In this document: positions 43,792-53,773 of the stretch, piece after piece
Layout of the letters: each line of letters starts with the position of its first letter
Numbering within the stretch: the first letter of the stretch is position 1
Position numbers and translations under genes: made by a program
Source: Natrinema caseinilyticum
GTDB lineage: Archaea; Halobacteriota; Halobacteria; Halobacteriales; Natrialbaceae
Direction of reading: 5' to 3'
DNA: 64,000 nt
Assembly: GCF_024227435.1 (NCBI RefSeq)
Contig: NZ_CP100445.1
Coordinates: forward strand, 1,149,369 to 1,213,368
Notes under the pieces: model-generated
Seen by the model: the letters and a program-made list of their open reading frames with translations, nothing else
What the model was told of the DNA's origin: nothing
Databases searched by the model: none

Positions 43792-44868
43792 TTACTCGTC
43801 CTCCTCGAGTACGGTTGCGAGCGCGTCCATCGTCCGGTCGACGCGATCGATACGCGCGTTGTGGCCCATGTGGCCGACTCTGAGGACGTCTTCGGCGAGG
43901 TCGCCGAGCCCGGTCGCGAGAACGATGTCGTGGTGGTCCGCGAGCCGCTGTTGGACCGCCACTGCCCGTCCGGGTATCTCGAGTGCGGTCACGGTCGGAG
44001 ACGATTGCGCTCCATCGGGGTACAGCGACAGCCCGAGGTCGGCGGCTCGCTCCCGACAGCGCGTCGCGGCTTCCTCGTGGCGCTCGAAGACGCGCTCGAG
44101 GCCCTCCTCGAGCAGCAGGTCGGTCGCCGCGTCGAGTCCGTAGAGGTTCGACGACAGATGCGTGTACGGGAACCACTCGTCGGCGGCGGCGTCGCGCCAC
44201 GGCTCGAGGTCGGTGTACAGGCTCTCCGTTTCGAAGGACTCGATTTTCTCCCAGGCGCGGTCGCTGATCGAACAGACGGTCAATCCCGGCGGCGCGCTGA
44301 AACACTTCTGTGAGGCGCCGAGGGTGACGTCGATTCGGTCAGTGGGTACCGGCGTCCCGCCGAGCGAGGAGACCGCGTCGACGACGGTGATGACGTCGTG
44401 GCCGTCGCACAGGTCGAGGACCGGCTCGAGGTCGTTCAGCACGCCGGTCGGCGTTTCGCAGTGGACCATCGTCGCGACGTCGTACGCACCGTCCTCGAGG
44501 TGGGACTCGATCGCGGCGAGATCGAGCGGCTCCCGCCACGGCGACTCGCAGACGACCGCGTCGCCGCCGGACATCCGGACGAAATCGGCGAATCCCTCCC
44601 CGTAGAGGCCGTTCGAAATACACAGCACTCGATCACCCGACTCGACCAGCGACGCGACCGCGGCCTCGAGACCGAGGATTCCCTCGCCGCCGAGGACGAC
44701 GACGTCGTCGTCCCCGTAGACCGCCTCGAGTTTCTCGGTCAAGGCGCGGTAGAACGCGAAAAACTCGGGTTCGACGTCGGGGTTCGGCGTGGGCTCGGCC
44801 ATCCGCTCGCGGACGTCGACCGGCACCTCGGTCGGCCCGGGCGTCATCCGAAGTCTGTCGTCGGTCAT
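43792..44868 (-). CDS. Class V aminotransferase (alanine-glyoxylate/serine-pyruvate type)
   Basis: 358 residues from ATG 44868. PLP lysine K188 in LGASQKCFSAPPGL, D164 in TVVDAVSSLGG and the N-terminal TPGPTEVP are family landmarks. The reaction is transfer of an amino group from a small amino acid such as serine or alanine to glyoxylate or a related 2-oxo acid; exact substrate unknown. The in-frame extension to 45024 overlaps the divergent methyltransferase start at 45006 and is not used. Confidence 0.88.
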   Translation of the reverse strand: MTDDRLRMTPGPTEVPVDVRERMAEPTPNPDVEPEFFAFYRALTEKLEAVYGDDDVVVLGGEGILGLEAAVASLVESGDRVLCISNGLYGEGFADFVRMSGGDAVVCESPWREPLDLAAIESHLEDGAYDVATMVHCETPTGVLNDLEPVLDLCDGHDVITVVDAVSSLGGTPVPTDRIDVTLGASQKCFSAPPGLTVCSISDRAWEKIESFETESLYTDLEPWRDAAADEWFPYTHLSSNLYGLDAATDLLLEEGLERVFERHEEAATRCRERAADLGLSLYPDGAQSSPTVTALEIPGRAVAVQQRLADHHDIVLATGLGDLAEDVLRVGHMGHNARIDRVDRTMDALATVLEEDE

Positions 44869-45005
44869 ACTGGGGATGCCGGTCCGTCCGGCTATAAAAC
44901 CCGTCGAGACGTGGCAGGGGCCCGTCGTCGCGCCCCCGACCGGCGGGCCGACCCCGGCGGGACGGGAAACGGTATACGTCCGTTCGACGTCGTGTCGACC
45001 AGACC

Positions 45006-45695
45006 ATGGCGAACTGCGATTCACGCCGCGGCGTCGGCGACGAGATGACGGGCCATCCGGCGTTCGCCGCGCTGTACGACCGGCTCATGCCCGACCGATT
45101 CCTGTTCGGTCCCCACCGGGAGTACCTCGCGGCCGACCTCTCGGGACGCGTCCTCGATCTGGGCGCGGGAACCGGCGTGATGATTCCGTACCTCGCCGAC
45201 GCCGCGGACGCAGATCTCGAGTATCACGCGGTCGAACCGGACCCGAACATGCGGCGCCGGGCCGCCCAAAAGGCGGCACAAACGGACATGTCGGTCGATC
45301 TCCGTGGTGCCCGCGGCGAATCGCTCCCCTACGCCGACGAGAGCTTCGACGTCGTCATCTCGGGGCTCGTGTTCTGTACGATCGACGATCCCGACGCCGC
45401 ACTCGACGAGGTTGCCCGCGTCCTGCGGCCCGGCGGCGAACTTCGGTTTCTCGAGCACGTCCGGAACGATGGCTGGCGCGCGTGGGCCCAGGACCGCATC
45501 AATCCGATCTGGGCGCGTGCGGCCGCCGGCTGCCAGTTGAACCGCGAGACGGTCGAACGGTTCGTCGGGCACGACGGATTCGACGTCCTCGAAATCGAGC
45601 GCCTCGAGGTCGGACTGTTCCCGGCGACGCCGATCCTCCGCGGACGACTGCAGCGCCGATCCGATAGGGGCTCGTCGAGCAACGGTAGTCGGTGA
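45006..45695 (+). CDS. Class I SAM-dependent methyltransferase
   Basis: 229 residues. Motif I GRVLDLGAGTGVMIPYL (47-63), an acidic motif II VEPDPNM, motif post-I LPYADESFDVVISG and VARVLRPGGELRFLEHV (motif III) are the UbiE/COQ5-like set. The substrate is unknown; small-molecule methyltransferases with this shape are numerous. An alternative start at 45045 is possible. The gene is divergent from the aminotransferase. Confidence 0.85.
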   Translation: MANCDSRRGVGDEMTGHPAFAALYDRLMPDRFLFGPHREYLAADLSGRVLDLGAGTGVMIPYLADAADADLEYHAVEPDPNMRRRAAQKAAQTDMSVDLRGARGESLPYADESFDVVISGLVFCTIDDPDAALDEVARVLRPGGELRFLEHVRNDGWRAWAQDRINPIWARAAAGCQLNRETVERFVGHDGFDVLEIERLEVGLFPATPILRGRLQRRSDRGSSSNGSR

Positions 45696-45844
45696 AAGTC
45701 AGTGCCGCCCCGCTCGCAAAGTCGCAGCCAGGGACCTTCGCTGACCGCCCCGCTGCGAGCGGTACGTGAATCGTTTCAGCGACTACGATAGTCTCGACCC
45801 CGTGAGCTCGGTTCCACGCCGGCAGATCGGCAGGAACGACGGAG

Positions 45845-45858
45845 TATTCGTTAAGAGG
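45845..45858 (+). promoter_or_regulatory. Promoter of the universal stress protein gene
   Basis: TATTCGTTAAG is centred about 27 nt before ATG 45880, so the transcript is predicted to be leaderless. Confidence 0.5.
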
Positions 45859-45879
45859 CTCTGTGTGGTATGAGATTTC

Positions 45880-46320
45880 ATGGTCACGCAAACCCTCGTC
45901 GCGATGGACGATTCTCCGCAAGCCTCGGCCGCGCTTTCGTACGCGCTCGAAGAGTTCCCCGAATCCGCGGTGACGGCGCTGCACGTCATTCGGCTCCCGG
46001 AAGGGTACTGGACGTCGTTTACCGATTCGGAGACGGAGTTACCGGGGTACGAGAGCGCACAGGAGCACGCCCGCGAACTGCTGGAAACGGCTGAACGGAC
46101 GGCCGCGGAGCGCGACCGAGAACTCGAGACGGTCGTCGAAACGGGGAAGCCGGGACGAGAGATCATCGATTACGCGGTCGAAAACGGGTTCGACCAGATC
46201 GTTATCGGAAGCCACGGACGAACTGGTGTCGACCGGGTCTTGCTCGGGAGCGTATCCGAACAGGTGGTCCGTCGGGCACCGATGACCGTCGCCGTCGTTC
46301 ACGAACAGCTCGATCAGTAG
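45880..46320 (+). CDS. Universal stress protein (UspA family)
   Basis: 146 residues. The Rossmann-like N-terminus TLVAMDDSPQASAALSYALE, then ALHVIRLPEG. The nucleotide-binding loop IVIGSHGRTGVDRVLLGSVSEQVV has the G-2x-G-9x-G pattern of ATP-binding Usp proteins. Role in stress response inferred from family; no partner is near. Confidence 0.93.
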   Translation: MVTQTLVAMDDSPQASAALSYALEEFPESAVTALHVIRLPEGYWTSFTDSETELPGYESAQEHARELLETAERTAAERDRELETVVETGKPGREIIDYAVENGFDQIVIGSHGRTGVDRVLLGSVSEQVVRRAPMTVAVVHEQLDQ

Positions 46321-46498
46321 TCGTTCGAGAGGGCACGCGTCTCCCGGTCCGGCGGCTCCGGCGACTCCGACGGCTTCGTCCGTGCGGTCGCAGCACCGTC
46401 ACGGTCGAACGGGTCGGTCCGCGGACCCACCGTGGGTCGGCCCCGGCGTGTGCGACACAAACGTATAGTGCACTGCTGTCGTCGCACCGGCCGGGTCA

Positions 46499-47140
46499 AT
46501 GTTCGACGACAGAACCGACGCCGGCGAACGACTCGCAGCGGAACTCGAGGGCCGCGGCCTGGACGCGGACGTCGTCCTCGGCATTCCGCGCGGTGCGCTG
46601 CCGGTCGCTCGGCCGGTCGCGGACGCGCTGGACGCGGACCTCGACGTCGTCGTCGCGCGCAAGATGGGTGCGCCCCGGAATCCCGAACTCGCACTGGGAG
46701 CGGTGGCCAGCGACGGAAGCGTCTGGTACAACGACGACCTGATCGATCGATTGGGAGTCTCCGAGGAGTACGTAGAGGAGGTTCGCGCCGAAGAAGCCGA
46801 GAACGCGCGTCGGAAAGCGGATCGCTATCGTGAGTCGGAGGGACGACCCGAGTTACGGGGAAAACGGGTCGTGGTCGTCGACGACGGCGTGGCCACGGGC
46901 GCGACCGCGACGGCCTGCCTCCGGCAGATTCGACAAACCGATGCGGAGTGGGTCGCGCTGGCCGTCCCGGTGGGTTCGCCCCGGTCCGTCGACGACCTCG
47001 AGCGAGAGGCGGACGAGGTGATCGCCGTGGAGACGCCCGGGGATTTCCGCGCAGTGGGACAGTACTACCGGAATTTCGGCCAGGTGACCGACGAAGCGGC
47101 GATCGAGTATCTCCGGAGCGCCTCGGACCGTGATGCCTGA
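46499..47140 (+). CDS. Phosphoribosyltransferase (type I PRT)
   Basis: 213 residues. The PRPP-binding motif VVVVDDGVATGATA (124-137) and the flap GIPRGALPVARPVADAL are those of PRTases/PRT-like erythromycin-esterase-type associates. The pattern ARKMGAPRNPELALGAVASD is shared with a widespread bacterial/archaeal PRTase-like family whose substrate is not established, so nucleotide salvage is only a guess. Monocistronic. Confidence 0.85.
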   Translation: MFDDRTDAGERLAAELEGRGLDADVVLGIPRGALPVARPVADALDADLDVVVARKMGAPRNPELALGAVASDGSVWYNDDLIDRLGVSEEYVEEVRAEEAENARRKADRYRESEGRPELRGKRVVVVDDGVATGATATACLRQIRQTDAEWVALAVPVGSPRSVDDLEREADEVIAVETPGDFRAVGQYYRNFGQVTDEAAIEYLRSASDRDA

Positions 47141-47369
47141 CGGGGCACCCGGAACGGCGCCAGAGGGGACCGCATCGGACGGGGAGGGCCGCTGCCGGCG
47201 GTGATTCGTCGGCCACCGACCCGAGCGGCGAGCCCGCGTCGGCGGACGGCCCGGGCCGCAGGAGGGACTCGAACGCGAGTTCGAAGGCGACCGGGCGCGG
47301 GTTCCGCGGTGACCGGTTCGGCGGTCGCTCAGGCGGTAGCCGACGAAGAACGCGGGTGAGACGTCATCC

Positions 47370-47510
47370 TTACTCGATCGGTGTGTGACGGTTGCGCATC
47401 TCCGCGCCGCAGTCGGGGCAGGCGTTCGGCGCGGCTGCACGCACGACGGTACCGCAGTTGAAGCACTCGTAGGTCGATTCCGCCTCGGGATCGAGTTCGA
47501 TATCTTTCAT
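47370..47510 (-). CDS. Rubrerythrin-like zinc microprotein
   Basis: 46 residues from ATG 47510 (MKDIELDPEAESTYECFNCG), then CPDCGAEMRNRHTPIE. Two CxxC knuckles make a rubredoxin/zinc-ribbon fold typical of haloarchaeal rubrerythrin-like domain proteins; the sequence matches this widespread small family closely. Function unknown. Confidence 0.85.
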   Translation of the reverse strand: MKDIELDPEAESTYECFNCGTVVRAAAPNACPDCGAEMRNRHTPIE

Positions 47511-47624
47511 GGTGGATACGACGGACGGCAGTGAGTCGCGACGTTCGTCGCATCTAGGAATAATAGGGATATTAGGATGAACGTGTTCGTCAGATAACTA
47601 GCGCACGGAAGAAGTGGGGGTTCA

Positions 47625-50600
47625 CTATTCAACCTGTGGCGCAGAATTTGCCGGTAGTCCGATCTCGTCGAAGACGACGGTGAAGAGCTTCCGCTGAACG
47701 CTCCTGACGTGGCGGTAGAACGCAGCGGGCGAAATGCCGAGGGTGTCGGCGATTTCCTCGCCCGACTGTTCGCGCGGGGATTCGAAGTACCCGCCGTAGT
47801 ACGCGAGCCGAACCACCTCGAGTTGGCGGTCGGTGAGCCGTTCCCGTAAGTCCGATCGGAAATCCCGCGGCGTCGTCCGCTCGACGGTCTCCTTCGATCG
47901 GAGTTCGACCTCCGAAAACACCGTCGAGACGACGGACGCGCTCTCTCGCGCATCGACGGATCGAGGAACGTCGACGACGACCCGCGTGCTCTGGGGCGTC
48001 GCCTCGACGCTCCGGACGACGACGCCGTGGTCCGCGAGCTGCAAGGCGAACACCGGCCGCGAGAGGTCGACGAGGATCGCGCCCCCGACGCCGTCTCCCG
48101 CCTCGCTTTCGCCTCCGTGTTCGGTCCCGCCGTCGCCACCGCGTGCGGCCCCGCCGTCGTCAGCACTCCCGTCGGAGCTGATAACCCGTGCGCCGTCGAC
48201 GGTGACGAATTTCTCGGCCGCGGCGGCGACGGCGTCGGGCCGCGCTCCGTCGACGGTGACGATCACCGACGCGCCGTCTTCGCGCTGGCGAATGCCCCCG
48301 TCGAACGAGAGGACGCAGTCGGTCTGTCGGGCGAGCCGCGTAAGGAAGAACGCGTCGTCGGCTACCTCGAACTCGAGTCGCGTGCTCGCGTCCGACAGCA
48401 GTGCGTGCTTTCGCTCGACCGCGACGATCGCGGCGGCGATCGTCTCGCCGAGTTCCGCGAGGACGGCACGGATCATGTCGTCGAACGCCTCCGGCTGGTC
48501 CGCATAGACCGTCAGAACGCCGTAGGTGAACTCGTCGTAGGACAGGGGGACGCTCACGACGGATTGATACTCGCGGGCCAGCGCCTGCGACCGCCACGGT
48601 TCGTCGCGTAGCCCTTCCGCGACGTTCGGAACGACGGTTTCCTCCCGATCGACCGCCGTCCTGACGGCGGGTTCGCTCGCGTCCGCGAGCGAGCGCGACA
48701 CGCCGTCGAGGTACTCCCGTCCGTCCGTCGACCCCCCGTGCGTGCGCACCTCGAGGCGGCCGCCGTCGCCGTGGGCGTCGACGGTCCCGATCCAGGCGAA
48801 CGAGAAGCGATCGGCGGTCGTGAGTCTGTCGCAGACGGCGCGTTCGATCTCCTCGCGCGTCTCCGCCCTGACCAGGGCCTGGTCGAGTTCCCTGATTATC
48901 TCGTTGATCCCGTTGAGGCGGGTGAGCTGATGGTTCCGGCGCTCGAGTTCGCGGTCGCGCTCCCGCAGGGTCCGCTCCCGCTCGACCCGATCGAGCGCCG
49001 CCTCCGCGGTCGCCGCCAGCAGGTCCGTCAGTTCGCGCGAGACCTCGTCGAACGTTCCCGACGTCGCCGATCCCGCGACGAAGACGCCGTGGTCTCCGAG
49101 CGGCACGTACGCCGCGCTCCGCAGATCCGTCCCGGGATTCGAAAGCGACGGGGAGTCGTGGACGTCCGCGAAGAAGCGACTCTGTCCGTCGACGAAGACG
49201 CGACCGGGGATGCTGTCGTCCGTCGCCCGATGATCGTGAACCGGCCCGTGCAACCGCTCCATCCCCGTCGATGACGCGACCGGCCGTAACACGTTTTCGT
49301 CCGTGTCGAACAGGTACGCGGCGCTGGCTTCCAGATCCAGTACGTCCGTCGCGTCCGCGACGACGACGTCGGCGATCTCGCGGTCGGTCTCGGCGTACAG
49401 GAGCTGGCGGGCGGTCCGGTGGAGCGCCGTCAACGCCTCCTCGCGGCGCTTTCGCTTCGTGATATCGCGACAGCTGTAGAGGGTCGTCCCGCCCTGGATC
49501 GAAACCTCGCGAACGTTGACCAGCAGGGTGTGTTCGCGGCCCGCTCTGTCGGTCGCCGTACACTCGATGTTCGTCAACACGCCGGCCGACTCGAGGTCGG
49601 CGCGGTCGAAGAGGTCCGGGCCGAGCAGTTCGTCGATCGAGCCCATGTCGTGGATCTCGTCGTCGGAGTACCCGAAGATGAAGTGGACGTTGGGACAGAC
49701 GTAGGTGAATTCACCGTCGTCGTCGGTGATGAGGACGGTATCCGTCATGTTGTTGAGCGTCACCCGGTGGAGCTCTTCGGACTCGCGGAGGTCCCGCTCG
49801 AGGCGGGCGCGTTCGGTGACGTCGGTCGCCCGCGCGAGCAGCGAGTCGACCGCGCCCGACTCGTCTCGGACCGGCCGAACGGTCATCTCGAGCGTGCGAA
49901 CCGGCTCCCGCCGCTCGGACTCGCTCGAGGATTCGGCCCGATCCGGGTCGGTCACGCCGCCCCCATCGGTGTGGACCTGGGTCAGTTCCCGATGGGCGAC
50001 CGCGCCGGTCGCTGCCCGCTCGATCGTCTCTCGAATTGCTTCGGGGCAATCGGCGGTCCGCTGCCACAGGGGAAGGTCCTGGAACGGCCGGCCGAGAACG
50101 TCGCTCGCGCTCGCGTCGGTCGCCGCGAGTGCGGGCTCGTTGGCCCGTCGCACGACGCCGTCCGGCTCGAGTATCCACGAGTACGTCTCCGGGTCCTCGA
50201 AGATCGCTTCGAACTGGCGAGCGCGGGTTCGTCGGTGCCGCCGCGTCCGTCCCCTCGAGAGCGCCCGTTCGACCGCCGTCCGACAGTCGTCGATCGTCTC
50301 GTCTTCGGTCCCGTCGCGTGGGACGTACGCGGTGACGCCCGCGGCGATCGAGTCGCTGGCCAGCGACTCGTCGCCATCGGTCGGGGCGAGGACGACCGGG
50401 AGGTCGGGATCACGCTCGCGGACCGCCTCGAGGAGGTCGAGACCGTTCGATTCCGAATTCGGGAACGATTGCGCGGTCAGGAGACAGTCGACGGGGGGAG
50501 ACGCGATGGACTCGAGCGCCGCGTCAGCGGTCGAAACCGCGATCACGTCGTACACGTCGTCATCGAGCGCGCTCGAGAGGGCCACTGAATCCCTCTCAGG

Positions 50601-50651
50601 TGGTTCGGCCACGAGGATTCGAGCGTCGTCGAGCGTCCGTGCGGAAGCCAT
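47625..50651 (-). CDS. Bat-type regulator: degenerate receiver, PAS, PAS, GAF, GAF, Bat, HTH_10
   Basis: 1008 residues. N-terminal receiver-like domain (about 9-135) lacks the phosphoacceptor Asp (CLLTAQSFPN at its position) and the conserved Lys (AYVPRDG). PAS domains about 145-280 and 285-400; GAF domains about 405-560 and 575-740; a bacterio-opsin activator (Bat) domain about 745-920; and a C-terminal HTH_10 (about 940-995) LTDRQLEVVRLAYYGGYFES, SGEEIADTLGIS, FYRHVRSVQRKL. Likely a multi-input transcription regulator that senses light, oxygen or redox, as for the Bat family. The target is not shown. Confidence 0.9.
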   Translation of the reverse strand: MASARTLDDARILVAEPPERDSVALSSALDDDVYDVIAVSTADAALESIASPPVDCLLTAQSFPNSESNGLDLLEAVRERDPDLPVVLAPTDGDESLASDSIAAGVTAYVPRDGTEDETIDDCRTAVERALSRGRTRRHRRTRARQFEAIFEDPETYSWILEPDGVVRRANEPALAATDASASDVLGRPFQDLPLWQRTADCPEAIRETIERAATGAVAHRELTQVHTDGGGVTDPDRAESSSESERREPVRTLEMTVRPVRDESGAVDSLLARATDVTERARLERDLRESEELHRVTLNNMTDTVLITDDDGEFTYVCPNVHFIFGYSDDEIHDMGSIDELLGPDLFDRADLESAGVLTNIECTATDRAGREHTLLVNVREVSIQGGTTLYSCRDITKRKRREEALTALHRTARQLLYAETDREIADVVVADATDVLDLEASAAYLFDTDENVLRPVASSTGMERLHGPVHDHRATDDSIPGRVFVDGQSRFFADVHDSPSLSNPGTDLRSAAYVPLGDHGVFVAGSATSGTFDEVSRELTDLLAATAEAALDRVERERTLRERDRELERRNHQLTRLNGINEIIRELDQALVRAETREEIERAVCDRLTTADRFSFAWIGTVDAHGDGGRLEVRTHGGSTDGREYLDGVSRSLADASEPAVRTAVDREETVVPNVAEGLRDEPWRSQALAREYQSVVSVPLSYDEFTYGVLTVYADQPEAFDDMIRAVLAELGETIAAAIVAVERKHALLSDASTRLEFEVADDAFFLTRLARQTDCVLSFDGGIRQREDGASVIVTVDGARPDAVAAAAEKFVTVDGARVISSDGSADDGGAARGGDGGTEHGGESEAGDGVGGAILVDLSRPVFALQLADHGVVVRSVEATPQSTRVVVDVPRSVDARESASVVSTVFSEVELRSKETVERTTPRDFRSDLRERLTDRQLEVVRLAYYGGYFESPREQSGEEIADTLGISPAAFYRHVRSVQRKLFTVVFDEIGLPANSAPQVE

Positions 50652-50839
50652 TCGGTTCCCTTACGAACCGCTCCCGATAGAAAGCATCGTTCCGTTCACG
50701 CTTCCCGGTCGCCGACGACGCGAGTCGAACGTACCGGTCGGTCTCGAGCGGGGTCGATCGACGACGCGGTCGGGTCCCACGAGTCGAGAGAGGAGCGCGG
50801 CCAATCAGTCGGCGGTGCTCGACGGGCCCCCATCGCGGA

Positions 50840-51013
50840 TTATCGTTCGTCGTCTAAAACCGACGTTTGGGACGTCGACATCGCGATCCAGGCGTTGTCA
50901 CAACCGATGTCGGCGATGACGAGGTGCGACCGGCCGTCGATTTCGTCGATCGCTGCCACCACATCGCTCGATGCATCAATCGGCCGTCCGACTGGTTTCG
51001 CGTTGGGTGCCAT
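50840..51013 (-). CDS. DUF7556-type small protein
   Basis: 57 residues from ATG 51013 (MAPNAKPVGRPIDASSDVVA). The sequence AAIDEIDGRSHLVIADIGCD, NAWIAMS is that of a small haloarchaeal family (DUF7556 in my recollection). Possibly regulatory; no metal motif. AT-rich sequence upstream (about 51055-51120) is a likely promoter. Confidence 0.65.
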   Translation of the reverse strand: MAPNAKPVGRPIDASSDVVAAIDEIDGRSHLVIADIGCDNAWIAMSTSQTSVLDDER

Positions 51014-51157
51014 GGGTACCCCTTTCTCAACAGCAGGGATGAATGTATCGGAACGGGTTCTATTAGTGTTTGAATATCGGATAAAACCACTGAGTATCAA
51101 ATACACTCCAAACCAATATCCGTCCTTATTAGAAAGATAGAACCTATCAGAATTTCA

Positions 51158-51364
51158 TTATTCGTCGGCGACGACCGACAGGACGTGTCCGACGGCGCCG
51201 TTTTTCAGTTCCACCTGCGGCCCTTCAGGGTCGTCGCCGTAAACCGTGGCGACCTCGCCGACTATCGGCTCCGTATCGCCGGACCGGACGTCCTGATCCC
51301 CCTGGACTAGCTCGACGGTGACTCCCTGGCGCAATTCGGCCGACGTCGGTCGTTCGTCGGACAT
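51158..51364 (-). CDS. YwbE-type DUF2196 protein
   Basis: 68 residues from ATG 51364. TSAELRQGVTVELVQGDQDV and TGEVATVYGDDPEGPQVELK-like sequence match DUF2196 (YwbE), a small beta-rich domain found widely in Bacteria and Archaea. Function unknown; it may bind RNA or protein. The in-frame upstream extension is unconserved and is not included. Confidence 0.8.
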   Translation of the reverse strand: MSDERPTSAELRQGVTVELVQGDQDVRSGDTEPIVGEVATVYGDDPEGPQVELKNGAVGHVLSVVADE

Positions 51365-51503
51365 GTCCGCCACTGGGGTCGGTATCTGGAAAAGAACGCT
51401 GCCTGCAGTTGCTCGTGCGCCCGTGCTCGTCTTCCAGTTCCAGTGGCCCGTCCGCACCGTTTGACGGGGCGAATTCGACCGTTTCATCCGACCGAGAGGG
51501 CGG

Positions 51504-51905
51504 TCAGGAGTCGTCGAATCCGAGGGCGACCGAGTTGATGCAGTATCGTTTGCCCGTCGGTTCGGGGCCGTCCTCGAAAACGTGACCGAGGTGACCCTCG
51601 CAGTTTGCACACAGCACCTCGGTTCGGCGCATGCCGTGGCTCGTGTCGAGTCGAGTCTCGACACGGTCGCCGTCGACGTCGTAGAAACTCGGCCAGCCGC
51701 ATCCTGACTCGAACTTCGTTTCGGAATCGAACAGTTCGGCACTGCAGCCCGCACAGACGTACGTCCCCGCGTCGGTATGCTCGACGAACTCGCCGCTAAA
51801 GGGCGGCTCTGTGCCGGCCTCGCGGAGGATTCGGTACTCCTCGTCGCTTAATTCCTCGCGCCACTCCTCGTCGCTCGCCGGGACGCGATTTGTCTCGTTG
51901 CTCAT
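51504..51905 (-). CDS. msrB: Peptide-methionine (R)-S-oxide reductase
   Basis: 133 residues from ATG 51905 (an in-frame ATG at 51908 adds one Met). Zinc sites CAGC and CANC, the CGWPSFY motif, and the catalytic Cys in RYCINSVAL are present. It reduces methionine-R-sulfoxide in proteins, part of oxidative damage repair. No msrA is adjacent. Confidence 0.95.
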   Translation of the reverse strand: MSNETNRVPASDEEWREELSDEEYRILREAGTEPPFSGEFVEHTDAGTYVCAGCSAELFDSETKFESGCGWPSFYDVDGDRVETRLDTSHGMRRTEVLCANCEGHLGHVFEDGPEPTGKRYCINSVALGFDDS

Positions 51906-52019
51906 CATCGTCCCTTGGCGCGTCCGCCCCAAGAATCTGTCTGCGCGGGCGAATTGCTCGCGTTCCTCGCGCGGTTCTCTTCGCGCGCTCGCGGACCTCG
52001 CCGCCTCGAGTGACCGCAG

Positions 52020-52181
52020 TCAGCGACTCGTGATTACGTCGGTGCTTTCACACGAGGGACACTGCGTCATTCGGCCCAATTTCGGGACCGTGATCCGTCG
52101 CCACTCGTCATCTCCGCCGGGTGCTTCGAACCCGCAGTTTCGACATCGTGACCGTTCGTGGGGTGAGTGGGCACTCGCCAT
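52020..52181 (-). CDS. Zinc-ribbon microprotein
   Basis: 53 residues from ATG 52181 (MASAHSPHERSRCRNCGFEA); a start at 52208 is also in frame. Two CxxC knuckles (C13-R-N-C16 and C41-P-S-C44) frame a basic core. Length and pattern fit haloarchaeal zinc-ribbon microproteins. Function unknown. Confidence 0.6.
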   Translation of the reverse strand: MASAHSPHERSRCRNCGFEAPGGDDEWRRITVPKLGRMTQCPSCESTDVITSR

Positions 52182-52610
52182 ATCCGTCGTTATGTCATAG
52201 ACATCCATAGTCGTTTGTCCACTGGACGATGAGTGTCGTCGTTTCCAACGGGTCTGCGGCCGACCGCCGTCTGGTAGCCGGCCGCGAGACGCACGTGACA
52301 GGGGTGAGCGTGGACAACGCGTTCGGTCGGTGGGCCCAACGGAGGCGAGCAGTCGTCGGTCCGCACCGGTCCGTTCGCGCGGCGTTCGATCGGAGATCTC
52401 CTCGTCAACGTACCCGCCGTCTTCGAGTACCTGTCCCGTGGCGGACCGTGATGACAGGAGTCCGCCGATCCAGCACCCGTCTCATCGTCGAAGTGGATCG
52501 GTATCCCAGCACGCCTGATCTCCGTGGGAGGTGTCCACGAACGGATACAAAAGGATTTCTGAAACCATTATTCGATTTATACTTTCCCGGAGACACTCGA
52601 GCGGCAACAG
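52182..52610. other. Intergenic region without a supported gene
   Basis: 429 bp between the zinc-ribbon microprotein and the PGF-CTERM gene. A short palindrome ATGTC-ATA-GACAT lies at 52192-52204. The remaining sequence has shadow frames only. An AT-rich patch at about 52550-52600 borders the surface-protein stop. Confidence 0.45.
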
Positions 52611-53773
52611 TTATCCACGACGACGGACCGCGAGTCCGCCGACGAGTGCAGCACCTGCGACGAGGGCCGCCGGTGCGCCGAATCCGGGGACGCCGTCTTC
52701 CGATGCCGGTTCCTCGGAACCGGTACTCGTGTTCTCGATCTCCTCACCGTCGTCACCGGTTCCGTCCGCGTCGACACCTTCCACGGTGACCGCGTTGGAC
52801 GTCGTCCCGTCGACCGCCGCCGTGAGATCGAGCGACCCCGCCGCCTCGATCGGAACTGCCGCCATGCCGGCTGCGTCGGTCGTGGCGACGTCCGTCCCAT
52901 CGATTCGAACGGACGTTCCGTCGACGGGGTCGCCGTATTCGTCGGTAACGGTAACGCCGACGGTCTCGCCGAGGATGATGCGATCGTTCGTGACCTCGAG
53001 AGACAGCGACGGCGTCCGTTCGATCTGGTACGTGCGGCTCGTGTCGGTTTCATTGACCGTCAGTTTCCGCTCGTGTTCGCCGTAGCCCTCGCGTTCGATT
53101 CGGACCGAATACTCGGTATTGACGGCCAGGTCGATGCTTCGCTGGCCGTTTTGGTTCGTCGACACGGTCGAGTCACGTTCGCCGTCTTTCAGGATCGTGA
53201 CGTCGACCTCGAGCGACTGATCGAGGTAGCCGTCGGTCACGGTAAACGTGACCTCCGCGGTTCCCGGATCGATGTCGATCGTCGTCCCGTCGGCCGTTTC
53301 GAGATCGACGGTGGTCGATTCCTCGTAGAAACCGGGTTTGCGGACGACGACGTCGTAATACCCCGTCTCGAGTCCGGTAACCGCGAAGACACCGTCGCCG
53401 TCGGTCGTCCCCGTTGCCGCTGCGCGGTCGTCGCCGCGTTTCGTGAACGTGACCGACGCACTTTCGACCGAATCGCCGCCCTCAGTGACCGTGATTTCGC
53501 CGTCCGCCGGCGGATAGATCGCGACTCGTTCGCCCGTGTGATCGGTCACCGTTCCGATTTCCATCGGGTTGTTCTGGACGTACCGTCCTTTTCGACGGAG
53601 ATCGAGACGTCAGCGCCGCGTGGAACGTCGATGAGCGTCTGCCCGTTCGAAGCCGTCTCCCTGGTCCGTTCTCCACCGTCCCACGAAGCGGTCACCGACG
53701 CGCCACCGACCTCGGTCCCACCGCGACGAGAAGCACGAAGCGATTCATAGCTCCCGGTCGATACCGCATTCAC
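52611..53773 (-). pseudogene. Frameshifted PGF-CTERM surface protein
   Basis: The frame 52611-53564 (317 codons) holds a Ser/Thr/Gly-rich secreted-type protein with carboxypeptidase-regulatory-like (CarboxypepD_reg-type) repeats (GLETGYYDVVVRKPGFYEE) and a C-terminal PGFGAPAALVAGAALVGGLA-type PGF-CTERM anchor. It has no signal peptide. Directly upstream, the frame 53546-53773 encodes VPRGADVSISVEKDG, which would continue smoothly into YVQNNPMEIGTVTDHTG if one base were inserted near 53577. A third frame gives MNRFVLLVAVG at 53748, a possible signal-peptide start, suggesting another shift. Either a decaying gene or sequencing errors. Confidence 0.7.

Noticed and set aside
49419..50588. 389-codon plus-strand frame opposite the large Bat regulator
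   Set aside because: Antisense shadow of PAS/GAF coding sequence; no domain signal.
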